A stretch of 64,000 nucleotides of DNA, taken from assembly GCF_024679095.1 (NCBI RefSeq), contig NW_026112142.1, positions 132,001 through 196,000 on the forward strand, read 5' to 3'. Below the pieces are notes generated by a model that was not told the origin of the DNA, searched no databases, and was given only the letters and a program-made list of their open reading frames with translations. The position numbers and the translations under genes are program-made. This DNA comes from Eriocheir sinensis. Lineage: Eukaryota; Arthropoda; Malacostraca; Decapoda; Varunidae. Below are positions 43,329 through 55,300 of this stretch, piece by piece. Each line of letters opens with the position of its first letter. Position 1 is the stretch's first letter.

Positions 43329-44205
43329 CTTGCCAGCACCTCATCTACTGACCACTGTTCTATATCACACACTGTTCCGTCTGGGCAGTGCATTGACAGC
43401 TGAGCGTCGGGTACAATTGTCTATCCATCAACCAGAAAACCCAATACAATTTTCCTTGGTAATTTATACAAGAAAGGCAATTCAGAGATGACACCGTGCT
43501 CTCAACTTGCCAGCACCTCCTTTACTGACCACTGTTCTATATCACACACTGTTCTTTCTGGGCAGAGCATTCACAGCTGAGTGTCTGGTGCAGGTGTATG
43601 GTTGGGAGCTAGATAGCCCAATACAACTTTCCATGGTGACCTATAAATGAAAGAAAGGTAAGAGAAGACACCGTGCTCTTAACTTGCCAGCACCTCCTTT
43701 ACCGACCACTGTTCTATATCACACACTATTCTTTCTGGGCAGAACATTCACAGCTGAGTGTCTGGTGCAGGTGTATGGTTGGGAGCTAGATAGCCCAATA
43801 CAACTTTCCATGGTGACCTATAAATGAAAGAAAGGTAAGAGAAGACACCGTGCTCTTAACTTGCCAGCACCTCCTTTACCGACCACTGTTCTATATCACA
43901 CACTATTCTTTCTGGGCAGAACATTCACAGCTGAGTGTCTGGTGCAGGTGTATGGTTGGGAGCTAGATAGCCCAATACAACTTTCCTTGGCGAACTATAA
44001 TGAAAGAAAGGCAACGTACGCTTAACTTGCCAGCACCTCCTTTACTGACCAATGTTCTGTATCACACACTCTTCCGTTTGGGCCAAAGCGTTCACAGCTG
44101 AGCGTCTGCTACAGACGTATGAGCTCCATTATATTAAAAGCGCATATCTAGTAGCTAAAAAGAAAAAGACAATACAACTTTCCTTACAAGTATAGACCAA
44201 TAAAA
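43329..44205. repeat. Satellite-like tandem array, unit 177 bp, about five units
   Basis: CTTGCCAGCACCTC starts at 43329, 43506, 43683, 43860 and 44026 (spacings 177, 177, 177 and 166). Units 3 and 4 are almost identical, outer units diverged. The unit includes CTGTTCTATATCACACACT and TTTCTGGGCAGA. Confidence 0.93.
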
Positions 44206-44668
44206 GAGAGAGGCAGTTAAAAAATCAATAACTCCGTAATATTACTCCCCAAAATCGAGCCCAATCTACTTTTCGACACTCTCCAAACTTTCCGGAACAA
44301 GGAGTGTCAGCACCTTACCGTTTCTAACTCTCCTAGTGATCTCCGGCGCCTCGCCAAAATACTTCAAACTTTTTACCCCATCTTTCCCGCCTCGCCTGCA
44401 CCCAGAAGGCAGCCTTGTCGCCTCCATCACAAGGGAAGACTCTGCCTCCCCGAGTCTCGTGCGTACAAATTCACCCTCAGAAGACCCTGTATTTTCCATC
44501 CTTCCCAACCTTCGCCCATAAAAACTTAAGCTAATCAGGGATGAAAATTTCTTTTGATTTTTTTTTTTTTTTTTGACAATGCTGAAGTTTTTGCCAGCAA
44601 GAAGAGAATAAACTAGTGTTACTTATTTTTCTTCCTTCTCCGTCTTCCTCAAAACACCAGCTAATCAG
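44206..44668. other. No recognisable gene
   Basis: Contains a 14-T run near 44561 and open frames on both strands without recognisable domains. Confidence 0.4.
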
Positions 44669-44894
44669 AGGCCATATTCTCTAACTCTTCCGCGCCCATG
44701 CAAGCACACATATTTGACACGGTTTTCGTAGGAGCTTTGGACATTTCCAGGGTTAGTTAAATGGCCCTGGTGGTACGCTGACCCTTCTTCTGTACCGTGA
44801 ACCTATAAAAACACTCATTAGAACCCGATTGATCACCTCTTTGACCTTTGGAAATTGTTGATGTGAGAGGCGAAAGCGTCTGAGAATACCAACC
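44669..44894 (-). mobile_element. MITE family M1, near-complete copy with CAG target duplication
   Basis: Starts AGGCCATATTCTC and ends GTCTGAGAATACCAACC. CAG flanks both sides (44666-44668 and 44895-44897). The two ends are imperfect inverted repeats (GG..RTATTCTC...CTTYCGC). Confidence 0.82.
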
Positions 44895-45349
44895 CAGGGC
44901 TACAGACTTCCTATGAGTTTCGTTCTTCAATGTTTTGCAGCGCTGGTTGAGTTCTTGCCAACGCCCTTAGAGTATAGTGTTTCTGTCCTGATGGTCTGCC
45001 TGCTAAGGCATTCCATGAGCACACAAGGGCACACACACACAAAGGGGTAAGAGCTCTATCGTTACTAACAAGCATCGACCTCTACACTTCCTTGGATACT
45101 CGTTTAAAGTCATTCACTGCGGACGGATGACAGAATGATATCACTGCTGCCCATTGTTAAAATATAGGAAGCTTGTTCTGAGGTTACGGGTGTGTATAAC
45201 CAATTTCCAGCACGAGAAAAACGATATTTGATACGTAAAGACGGAAAGGTTTGATCGGGGACTTGAAAGGTACAGCGCCGGAAAGGTCAGGCTTGAAAAC
45301 TCGATATTGAAGATTTTTAATACCTGGGAGAGAACCATCGCACGGGGGG
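44895..45349. other. No recognisable gene
   Basis: Unique-looking sequence without repeats or coding similarity, ending at a G run before a GA tract. Confidence 0.4.

Positions 45350-45428
<79 letters not shown>
45350..45428. repeat. (GA)n microsatellite
   Basis: About 39 GA units. Confidence 0.97.
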
Positions 45429-45432
<4 letters not shown>

Positions 45433-45696
45433 CTTCGATTCGTCTATATTATTCTTGCCGGGAAAACTCTGAGCCAAGAACGGATATTGAGGGTGAGGTC
45501 AGGTGAGGTCAGAGCAGGGGTGGCGACCTTCGAATTAAGTTAAGGGAAAGACAAAATGCGAAGGAAAAGAAAAAAAAATACGAAGGCGCTGGGGGAAAGT
45601 TTTGATGATATCAATCTTTTGTTCAGCGCCGAAAAAACAGAAAAAAAGTTGAAATTTGGGAAAGTTTTGAAGCTGCGAAAAGGTATGTGTACAGAA

Positions 45697-45698
<2 letters not shown>

Positions 45699-45760
<62 letters not shown>

Positions 45761-45847
45761 AAAGCGTTTAATAATTTCCTCTTTATGTTGTCCTCCTCTC
45801 CTCCTCCTCCACCTCTTCCTCCTCTTCCTCCTCCTCCTCCTCCTAAA
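45699..45847. repeat. (CA)n then (CCT)n microsatellites
   Basis: CA tract 45699-45758, then a CCT/CTT-rich tract 45783-45847 that abuts the 5' end of LINE D. Confidence 0.95.
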
Positions 45848-47586
45848 GCAAATCCTAAAGAATTTTTTGCCTACGTAAGAAATAAAAAAGTTTTCACCAC
45901 CAGTATTGGCCCAATAGCAACTGTAAATGGCGAATCCAGGAATGATGATAAAGATATCGCTAACATATTGAATGATTTTTTTGCCTCCGTTTTTACAGAA
46001 GAAATCTTATCCGAAAGGCAACCGGAAGCCCCTAGATATATTGATGACACATCCTTGAGTAGTATTAGCGACACTGTAGAAAGTAATACAGTACAAATCA
46101 TCGACAATATCAAAGTAAACAAAACGCCCGGCCCTGATAAAATTTCCCCGCGTATTCTTAAAGAGGCAAAACATCAGATCAGCAAGCCCCTCCTGAGCAT
46201 ATTCTCAAAGTCGCTAAACACAGGATAAGTGCCACTAGAATGGAAATTCGCTAACATAACTCCTATCTTTAAAAAAGGCGATATGTCCCAACTAGGTAAT
46301 TATCGACCAATCATTCTAACGTCAATCGTGTGCAAAATTTTAGAGACAATCATTCGCGAAAAAATGGTAAAGTTTTTTTTAAGAGAGCAGACTAATTACG
46401 GATTCGCAACATGGTTTTCGAAATAAACGTTCCTGTTTGACTAACCTTCTCGATTTTTTCAACTACATCTTTAATGTATACGATGAAAGTCAATCAGTAA
46501 ACATTGTATATTTGGATTTTCAGAAAGCATTTGACAAAGTCCCTCACAACCGCCTCCTTAGTAAATTGCAAGCTCACGGTATAACTGGTAATATTCATAA
46601 TTGGCTCAAAGACTGGCTTACCGACCGTAAACAGAGAGTTGTTATGAATGGTATATCATCTGACTGGCGAGATGTCAAAAGCGGTGTTCCACAGGGGTCG
46701 GTGTTAAGACCTGTTCTGTTTTTAGTGTATGTAAATGACATTGACGAGGGGCTATCGTGTAAAATATCGAAATTTACCGACGACACAAAAATAGCCAGCA
46801 GAGTCACTACGACAATGGATAAAGAACACTTCCAAGCTGATCTCAAACGTTTAAGTAGTTGGGCACGAACATGGCAAATTAATTTCAACATTGAAAAGTG
46901 CAAGGTTATGCATATCGGAATCAACAACGATCGTATTCATAATCAAATTAACGGAGTGCAACTCTCTGAAGCCAAGAAAGAAAAAGATCTCGGAGTAATA
47001 ATTTCGAACGATCTCAAACCGAGTCAACATTGCAGAGAAGTAGTAAAAACTGCCAACAAACTGATCGGATTTATTGGTCGTACATTTGAACACAAATCAG
47101 AAAAAGTAATATTGACACTGTACAATTCGCTAGTTCGTCCACATCTTGAGTATTGCGTTCAGTTTTGGTCTCCCTATTACAGAGAGGATATTGATAAACT
47201 CGAGAGGGTGCAGCGTCGAGCCACGAAAATGATCCCTAGACTGCGAAACAAACCGTACGAAGACAGACTTAAAGAACTTAACTTATTCAGCTTCACAGCA
47301 CAGGCTAAGAGGTGACCTTATAGATGTGTTTAAAATTTTCAAGGGATTCGATAACGTTAATGTTCATGATTATTTTACAGTCTTTCAATCAAGTGTAACA
47401 AGAAACAATGGATACAAAATAACGAGGAAGCGTTTCAACTCAAATGAATCAAAGCACTTTTTCTTCAACCGTGTCATCAATGTATGGAATGATCTGCCTC
47501 GAAACGTCGCTATTTGCACGTTCACAAACCGACTGGAAAAATATTTAGATGCTAACCCGAACATCCGCTATTTTGCTCCGGTCTAA
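45846..47586 (+). pseudogene. LINE D ORF2 remnant: RT and C-terminal domain
   Basis: Shows NKTPGPDKISPR, an in-frame TAA at 46226-46228, FANITPIFKKGDMS, NYRPIILTS, a frameshifted region at 46370-46440, then YLDFQKAFDKVPHNRL, SGVPQGSVL, a catalytic box FTDDTK, DLGVIISNDL, LVRPHLEYCVQFWSP and, after another shift near 47300, the C-terminal domain. The endonuclease is absent by truncation. Confidence 0.88.
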
Positions 47587-47830
47587 CAGAAAGTAGTGTT
47601 AGCTTAGTTGTCGTGTATGATCTTCCTTCTGTCCATGTAAAATTCCATTGTAGTTTTTCTATATTATATGGTATTCTTCCTTTTCATGCCAGCCTCGGCT
47701 GGAGGGACTGGTGGGAGGGGAGGAGCCTTCGCCTTTGCTGTCCTGTGTCTCTGACTCGTAGATTAGAGTAGATGGTAGCAACAACAAACAGCCTAGTTAG
47801 GACCAAGAGGTCTGTTTTGTTTGCTTTTCC
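45846..47830 (+). mobile_element. LINE D (CR1/Jockey-group), 5'-truncated at a (CCT)n tract
   Basis: Begins just upstream of the RT domain directly after the CCT tract and runs through the RT, C-terminal domain and a 3' UTR with a GGAGGGACTGGTGGGAGG-type segment (compare 51800-51840). It ends near the start of LINE B copy 2, again at a CCT-type patch. Confidence 0.88.
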
Positions 47831-47847
47831 TTTGTACTTTGTACTCC

Positions 47848-48477
47848 TCCTCCTTCCCAGGAACCAGAATTGAGGACGTAGCTGAGAATGTTGACGACTT
47901 AGTCGCTACTACCTCAGAGGAGACAATGTTTGTCTACGTGGTAGGAACAAACAATGTAGCGAAAGGTAGATCAGAGGAAATTGTAGACAAATATAGGAAA
48001 TTTGTCGGAAAACTAAGAGAAAGCAAGAGACGTTCTGTAGTGTGTGGTTTGCTCCCCCGCCATGATGTTAACTCCCTCATTCTCAGTAGAATGCTGGGGA
48101 TTAACGAACGTGTCAGGGATTTGTGAAGTAGTAAGGGAGTCATGTTTGTGGACGTATGGGATCATTTTATTCATGACAGAAGCCTGTTTGCTAACGATGG
48201 CCATCATCTAAATTGTGAGGGCAAGGCGAGGCTAGGCAGAGTGTTAGATGAGGAAATTTCGAAAGAGCTAAGACAGGTGCAGCAACGAGGTGAGGTAGCT
48301 TCCGGCTTAGCCGGGAGGAAACCACACCCTGATAGTGAGGTCAGGCCGCAGGTGTACAGTACTGCGCAGGATGTCAGGTCACCAGACCCACAGGTGAGGG
48401 GTACTGAGGTAGCAGTGAGGTCAACAGCCACGCAGGTGGTTGGTGAGGTAGGGGTAATTGAGGATAGTCAGGTCTGA
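47848..48477 (+). pseudogene. LINE B ORF1, C-terminal part with SGNH-hydrolase (esterase) domain
   Basis: After the truncated start come VYVVGTNNVAKG (GxN block), VVCGLLPRHD, an in-frame TGA at 48124-48126, then VMFVDVWDHF and NDGHHLN (DxxH block), followed by a low-complexity tail. The order and spacing match the esterase domain of CR1-type ORF1; the Ser block is lost by truncation. ORF2 starts 12 bp after the stop, suggesting reinitiation or a similar coupling. Confidence 0.8.
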
Positions 48478-48489
48478 CGCGCTATTCCA

Positions 48490-51312
48490 TTGAAACTACA
48501 ATTGATAGATGGCGCACACTCGACGAATAAATTAAACATCTTTTATGTAAATGCCCGTAGCATCATTCAGAAGCGTAGCCACTTGATAATACATGCAATT
48601 ACTGAAAAACCCGACTTCATTTTGATCACGGAAACATGGCTGAATATGCGCGATAAACATCACTTAGATGAAGTAGCTATAAATGGTTACAATGCGTTTG
48701 CTAAGTGTCGTCTACACAAAAAAGGAGGAGGTGTAATAATATATGCGAAAAATAATTTAGAAGTCATTCAGCTAAACATTGCCGAAACAGAGGCTTATGA
48801 TTCATTGTATGTACAAGCAACGATGAATAATGAAAAGTATGTTCTGGGCGTAATTTACCGACCTCCTAAATCAAATGAAGACATTGATGGAAATCTCTAC
48901 GCAGAGATAAATAGCGTTATCAGAAATAAAAATGCAATAATATGCGGTGACTTCAATAACCCCTCCGTTAACTGGAATGCACTTTCAGGCGACAGAGAAG
49001 GCGAAAGATTAATTAACTTTGCACAAAATTCATTTCTTAATCAAACGGTTACCATGCCGACACGCGGAAATAATATTCTTGATTTAATCCTCGCGACCGA
49101 TAGTCATCTCATAACTGCCTGTGAGGTAGGCGAGCCATTTGTAAGCAGCGACCACAACATAATAAGATGTACTTTGAATATTGAAACAAAAGCACGAGCA
49201 AACTCACTCTTAATACCTAATTATAGTAAAGCAAATTTTATGGACCTAAAAAGAGAACTAGTTTTAGTAAATTAGAATCATTTGCTCAACAACGTCAGCG
49301 CTCAAGAAATGTATAATCGTTTTACTGCACAAATCACTGCGAGTGTAAATAAATTCATTCCACTCAAGCCACGAAGGACTGATAATCAAAAACCGTTGTG
49401 GATGAATAATTACCTACAAAAAATCATCGTCGAAGAAAGAAAACTGTATAAGCAATATAAACTGTCACATAATCCACAGGATCATACTAATTACATCAAT
49501 GTCAAGAGAGAGTGCGAAAGGAAAATCAGAAAACAGAAACGCGAATATGAGATGAAAATATCACTCGATGCTAAGAAAAATCCAAGGTTATTTTTCAGTT
49601 GCATAAGAAACAAAAAAACTGTTAATAATAATATCGGCCCACTACTATTAAGTGGCAATACGATTAGTGATGATAAAGGCATGGCGTCGGTCCTAAATTC
49701 AACCTTTAGTAGCGTATTTACAAAAGAGAACATGACATCGATTCCAGCCCCAAAGAAAATTCTTCAAGGCCCTGAAGAACATAAGCTTGCATTGACCTGA
49801 CATTGATATCAGCGAAGTGCGTGCGTACCTGCAGAAAATAGATGCAAATAAATATCCGGGCCCCGACAATTTATCTCCTCGCATGTTAAGAGAATGTAGT
49901 CAACAGCTAGAATTACCCATAACATTAATATTCAACAGGTCATTAGCACAGGCCAGTGTGCCTCTCGAGTGGAAAAAGGCCAATATTACCCCGATCTTTA
50001 AAAAAGGAGATAAAAAACAAGTCAGTAATTATCGTCCCATCAACCTTACGTCTGTCCAAATTAAACTATTCGAAAAAATAGTCAGGGACAAAATTATCAC
50101 TTTCCTTGAAAGAAATGATTTGATAATTGATAGTCAGCATGGATTTCGTAGTAATCGGTCTTGCCTAACCAACCTATTAACCTTTTTCAACGATGTTTAT
50201 ACATGCTGGGACGCCCGAAGCCCATATGACGTAATTTACTTAGATTTTCAGAAAGCGTTTGATAAAGTTCCTCACGTTAGGCTTATTTCTAAACTGCGTT
50301 CCCACGGTATTAATGACCATCTATGCGCGTGGATTCATGACTGGCTCACCGACAGAGAACAACGTGTAGTTCTTAACGGTGAGGCATCGGATTGGCAACC
50401 CGTCACCAGTGGCGTGCCCCAAGGTTCGGTCCTGGGGCCAACACTATTCATAATTTACGTGAACGACTTAGAAACTGATATCCTATCAAAAGTAGCCAAA
50501 TTCGCCGACAACACCAAATTAGGAGGTAAGGTAATGAACAGTCAAAGTTGCGAGAATATTCAATCAGACTTAATAAGACTTGCCGACTGGAGCGAAAAAT
50601 GGCAAATGAGTTTTAACGTAGATAAATGTAAAGTAATGCACATAGGTGAAAAAAATCCTAACTTTAAATATCAGATTCAAGGACATGAGCTCAGCGAAGT
50701 AAAACAAGAAAAAAATCTTGGTGTCATTATCAGTAACACTCTTAAAATGAGTGATCAATTGTTCTGCAGCGAGTAAAAAAGCCAATATGATGTTAGGATT
50801 AATCTCACGAAATTTTGATTATAAATCACCCGAGCTTATGAAGAGATTATATTTAGCATTTGTAAGACCACACTTAGAATACGCCGTTCAGTTCTGGTCA
50901 CCGAACTATATCAAAGATCAAGTTTTGCTAGAAAAGATACAGCGACGAGCAACCAAACAAATTCCAGCGCTCCGAAATTTGCCATGTGACAAGCGTTTAA
51001 AGCGTTAAGATATTTTTTTCCCTAAAAAAGCGAAGGCTAAGAGGGGACTTAATTGAAGTGTTCAAAATCCTTAATGGATTCGAGAACATTTACCCAGATA
51101 GTCTATTTCAGAGAGACACCAACACAATAACACGCAGCAACGGTATAAAGTTAAAGGGAAACCGATGTAACACACTGATGCGCAGAAGTTTTTTCAATAA
51201 CAGAGTCGTCGATCACTGGAATAGACTCCCACCGTCAGTAGTTAGCGCACAGAGTATCAATAGCTTCAAGTCTTCATTGAATAAGTACTTCAGGGATATA
51301 AGACTCTACTGA
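48490..51312 (+). pseudogene. LINE B ORF2: endonuclease, reverse transcriptase, C-terminal domain
   Basis: The endonuclease shows LNIFYVNARSI, FILITETWLN, GVIYRPPKSNED, ICGDFNNPSVNW and SSDHNIIRC. A TAG at 49273-49275 sits where copy 1 has TGG. The frame shifts near 49797. The RT has YPGPDNLSPRM, TPIFKKGDKK, QHGFRSNRSC, YLDFQKAFDKVPH and SGVPQGSVLGP, with the catalytic box reading FADN (AAC at 50510-50512) instead of FADD. A shift near 50757 and a stop with shift near 51006 precede the last part (FKILNGFEN, NRLPPSVV, INSFKSSLNKYF). Confidence 0.92.
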
Positions 51313-51659
51313 CCCTTCTTCGCATGTTTTCAGACAGATTACAGCAAGACCTCAACCTAAATCCATATTATTCTCCCTCACAACCTAGATTGAGGGTAGC
51401 GTAAGTTAACAATAGAGTAAAGCAACAGTTAAATGTCCGCATGACAGATGGAGTGAGGTGTGGGTGCAGTAAGGTGACAGGGTACTGGTGCGTGCATAGT
51501 ACCGCCGGTAAAATGAGGATCAAGCCTCCACCTGTGCCCCTGAAACTACACCTCACCCATCGTGAGTATTAGGGGGGATTCTGGGGCTGCCCTGTGTAGG
51601 CCACTCGGCCTCTTCCAGTCTCCCTGTGTTTCTATGTTCTTATGTTCTTATGTGATGAA

Positions 51660-51929
51660 GTCATTTTCCCCCACAGCTTAGGTTACCAGCAGTGTAAGTT
51701 AAAGGTACTAATTTCCTCTTATTTCTCTCTTTACTGTAAAATTTCCCTATCCCTTTCTTCCTTAAAGGTACATGGTGTTCTCTTCTAACTATTTCCTGCC
51801 GGCAGGTTGCCGGAGGGAGAGGTGGGTGGGGAGGAGCCTTCATCTATTCTGTCCCGTCCTACCACACGTAGATTACTAGTAGTAGCGGTAGTAAACAGAC
51901 ACCCTCGCCATAGACCGATAGGTCTTCTG
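51660..51929 (+). mobile_element. LINE 3'-UTR fragment, left part (interrupted by the Harbinger-like element)
   Basis: Resembles the 3' UTR of LINE D (GGAGGGAGAGGTGGGTGGGG, CGTAGATTA, GTAAACAGACACC) and ends ATAGGTCTTCTG. The tail continues at 58821 with CTGGTGTATGTTCTTCC, as in the uninterrupted sequence near 17370. Confidence 0.8.
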
Positions 51930-52366
51930 GGCCCGTATCCTCGAGAGCTATTAACTTTTACTCTTAAGTTACTATCAGAGTTAATAGTTTCAAATTATTA
52001 AGAGTAAAAGCTATCCTCGTCAACTTTGAGTGTAGGTATTAGAAAATCCTGGCTACTATTATCTTCTTCTTCTTCTTCTTTATGGCGGGCTCGTTGCTAA
52101 GGACGCCTCCGTGCAAAACGTAAACATCCGACATGAATTAAGTATATATTTCAAAAGAAAAATAAAGAGAAGATGTATAAATGTACAACAGAAACATAAT
52201 AAATGGCAAACACAAGAAAATACTGAGTTTTGTGGCAGATAGAAGCAGCCTCAAAGGCTGCTTTTACTCCGTCACTCGTCAATACCCGTATCTCCCCTCC
52301 TGCGTCACGACTTGCTCTGCTGAAATTACCGCACCATAACCACGTCATCTGCCCCAATGACCACAT

Positions 52367-55300
52367 CTACGGGCCGGAGAACCAGCGCAGAAAAGGAGTA
52401 AGTTTAATTGGTCGCCAGATGAAACGGTCTTCTTACATCAAATTCAAGAAAAAAGACGTATAATCAGAGGGTGTTATGGGAAGAGTATCACCCCTGAGGA
52501 TAAGAAGAGAGCGTGGACTGAAGTGGCAGAAGCTGTAACAAGGTTAGTAATCACATATTCATGGTTCAATTAGCTTACAAACTAACCTAACCTAATCAAT
52601 TGGGTATTTTTGGCATAATAACACAACCACTGACCTTCCAAACAAAACATACCTTTTTATTCTGTATCTGAATAGTTTCATTATGACCATTTCTGCCACA
52701 GCCCCCTCTCCCTCAACAACCTAACATAACTAAACCTATCCATGCCAAACCTGCCCCGTCCTACCGAACACATCCTAACTTAACATGCCAAGTTTGTTGG
52801 GGGGGAAGAGGGGGTTGGTATAGATAGTTAAGGCATATTTGCCCTGTTTTTATTCTTTATTTATTTTTATTTGTTTATTTTTTTTTTTTTATTGGGGGTG
52901 GGGGTGGGTTGGGGGGGGGGATGCTAGGCATGCCAGACTATGGACACTTTTACAAGTACTTTATGTCAAGACTATATGGGAACAGGTAGGTTTCGTGAGA
53001 ATGGTAAAGTAAGATTAAAATAGTATATTTATATCATTGGTCAAACAGATTATGGTGATATAATGTTAGATTGGAATGTACTCAAGATAATGATATTAGG
53101 GTTAACGCTTTTATTTTTCTTGTTACATATTCACATATCCATGATTCAAGTAACTTGCAAACTAACCTAACCTCGTCAAATGGGTATTTTTGTATACAAA
53201 CACAACCACAGAGTTTCCAAACAGGACATACTTTTTCCTACTGCTCCATGTGAATAGCATCATCATGACCATTTCTGCTGCAACCCCCACTCCCTCAACA
53301 ATCTAACATAACTAAACCAACTCCTGCTAAACCTGTCCTACCTAACACGTCCTAACCTAACATGGTAGGTCCCCAAGTTTGTTAGGGTGGAAAGGGGGTT
53401 AGTATAAGAGAGTCAAGTCATATTTACCTGTTATTTTATTTATTCCTTATTTAGATTTTTTTTGGGGGGTGGGTGGGTTGGGCATGCCAGACTCTCAACA
53501 CTTTTACAAATATTTTATGTTAAGACTATATCGGAATAGATAGATTTGATGAGAATGGTAAAGTAAGATTAAAATATTATTTTGATAGCATTGGTCAAAC
53601 AGTTTCTGGTGATATAATGTTAGGTTAGGAGTACTCAAAAGAATGGAATTAAGGTTAATGCTTTGAATTTTTTTGTATAGCTGTATTGTGTAATATCATC
53701 CTACTTAGAGAAAAGCATTTTAGAAAAGTAGGTAATGAAAAGTAGTATTTATGGCCATGTTCATAACAACTAAAAAGTTAATGTCTTATGATGCATGTAA
53801 ATAAAATACTGGTACTGATTTAGCTTTCCATCACAGGATGTATTAAATGTTATTGGAGAAGGTATGTGAATAAATAGCATGCCATAGTGAAACGATTAAG
53901 AAACTTGATTCACATTTATACCCTGACAGTGCCTTCCCTGGGAGTGGACCCCGTACGCAGGATGACTGTGAGAGGCGTTGGTACAACATACAACAAAAAT
54001 CAAAGCCTCGCATTGCCAAGTGCAAGAATGAGCTGCGGCAGACTGGTAATTTTTTTAGTTGTTATGTCTTTAAATGTAAAACTTATATTAGTTAAGTTTT
54101 TTATGTGCTCACAGAATGCAGCTATACTGGCCACAATGCCTTTATTTCAGCTTAAAGTCAATAAGTTCATAGCAGTGAACTGCATATTTGATATAGAATT
54201 TTTTTTAATGTTCATCTGTCAATGACTATCAATCTATCTAAATACCTTGGTTGTCTTCCCCCAGTGAAGGGTTTTAGCCAAGACAGGCACACACTTACTC
54301 ACACACTCACACTCATGTACACCACTCTCTCAGCTGCACAGCCCCTGAGGGAGTAAAAAAGGCCCTCACTGTATGGGGGATTAGCTGCACAGTTCAGACA
54401 GGGAACTTCCACACCAAGGCCTCACAGCATACACTGGTTTACCCCTGCCCCTTCATAACAATGACATTTCCCCCAGCACCTGAGTGCCCCACACGTGTGG
54501 CACCACAGATACGCAGGCGCCTGCCTATATAACTATGACATTAACTGTGGTAGATAAACTGGTGTATGACATCATAGGCTGCTCGTCTCATGTATTTGAA
54601 GGGGTACCAGAGCCATTCAGCATTGACATGATGTGCTAGGGACAGGACAGCAGCAACAGTCAAGCAGCAGTGAAATATTGACTGGCCTGTATGTTTTTGG
54701 CAAAAACTTTTATATTCTTATTAAAACAATTTATTAATCACCCTTAAATTCATATTCTTTGTAGATACACACTTTATCAGTATTGCTAGAGACCATCCCA
54801 GCACATTGTTCATTACTTGTGGAAAAGATACCATTAGCTGCTCCAGCAACAGCCACTGCTTCAATATCTGCTGGCCCTATGACACCAGCCACTGCTTCAT
54901 CATCTGCTGGCCCAATGACACCTGCCACTGCTTCATCATCTGCTGGCCCAATGACACCTGCCACTGCTTCATCATCTGCTGGCCCTATGACACCAGCCAC
55001 TGCTTCATCATCTGCTGGCCCAATGACACCTGCCACTGCTTCATCATCTGCTGGCCCAATGACACCTGCCACTGCTTCATCATCTGCTGGCCCTATGACA
55101 CCAGCCACTGCTTCATCATCTGCTGGCCCAATGACACCAGCCACTGCTTCATCATCTGCTGGCCCAATGACACCAGCCACTGCTTCATCATCTGCTGGCC
55201 CTATGACACCTGCCACTGCTTCATCATCTGCTGGCCCAATGACACCAGCCACTGCTTCATCATCTGCTGGCCCTATGACACCTGCCACTACTTCATCATC

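Larger units (their letters stand above)
47840..51655 (+). mobile_element. LINE B copy 2: end of ORF1, near-complete ORF2 and 3' UTR
   Basis: The longest LINE copy in the window. It is truncated within ORF1 at a CTCCTCCTCC patch, then carries ORF1 to 48477, ORF2 from 48490 and a 3' UTR ending in TATGTTCTTATGTTCTTATG-type repeats near 51650. Confidence 0.9.

Noticed and set aside
43329..44205. CRISPR-like regular spacing
   Set aside because: The whole 177-bp unit is repeated, not short repeats with unique spacers, and the setting is eukaryotic.
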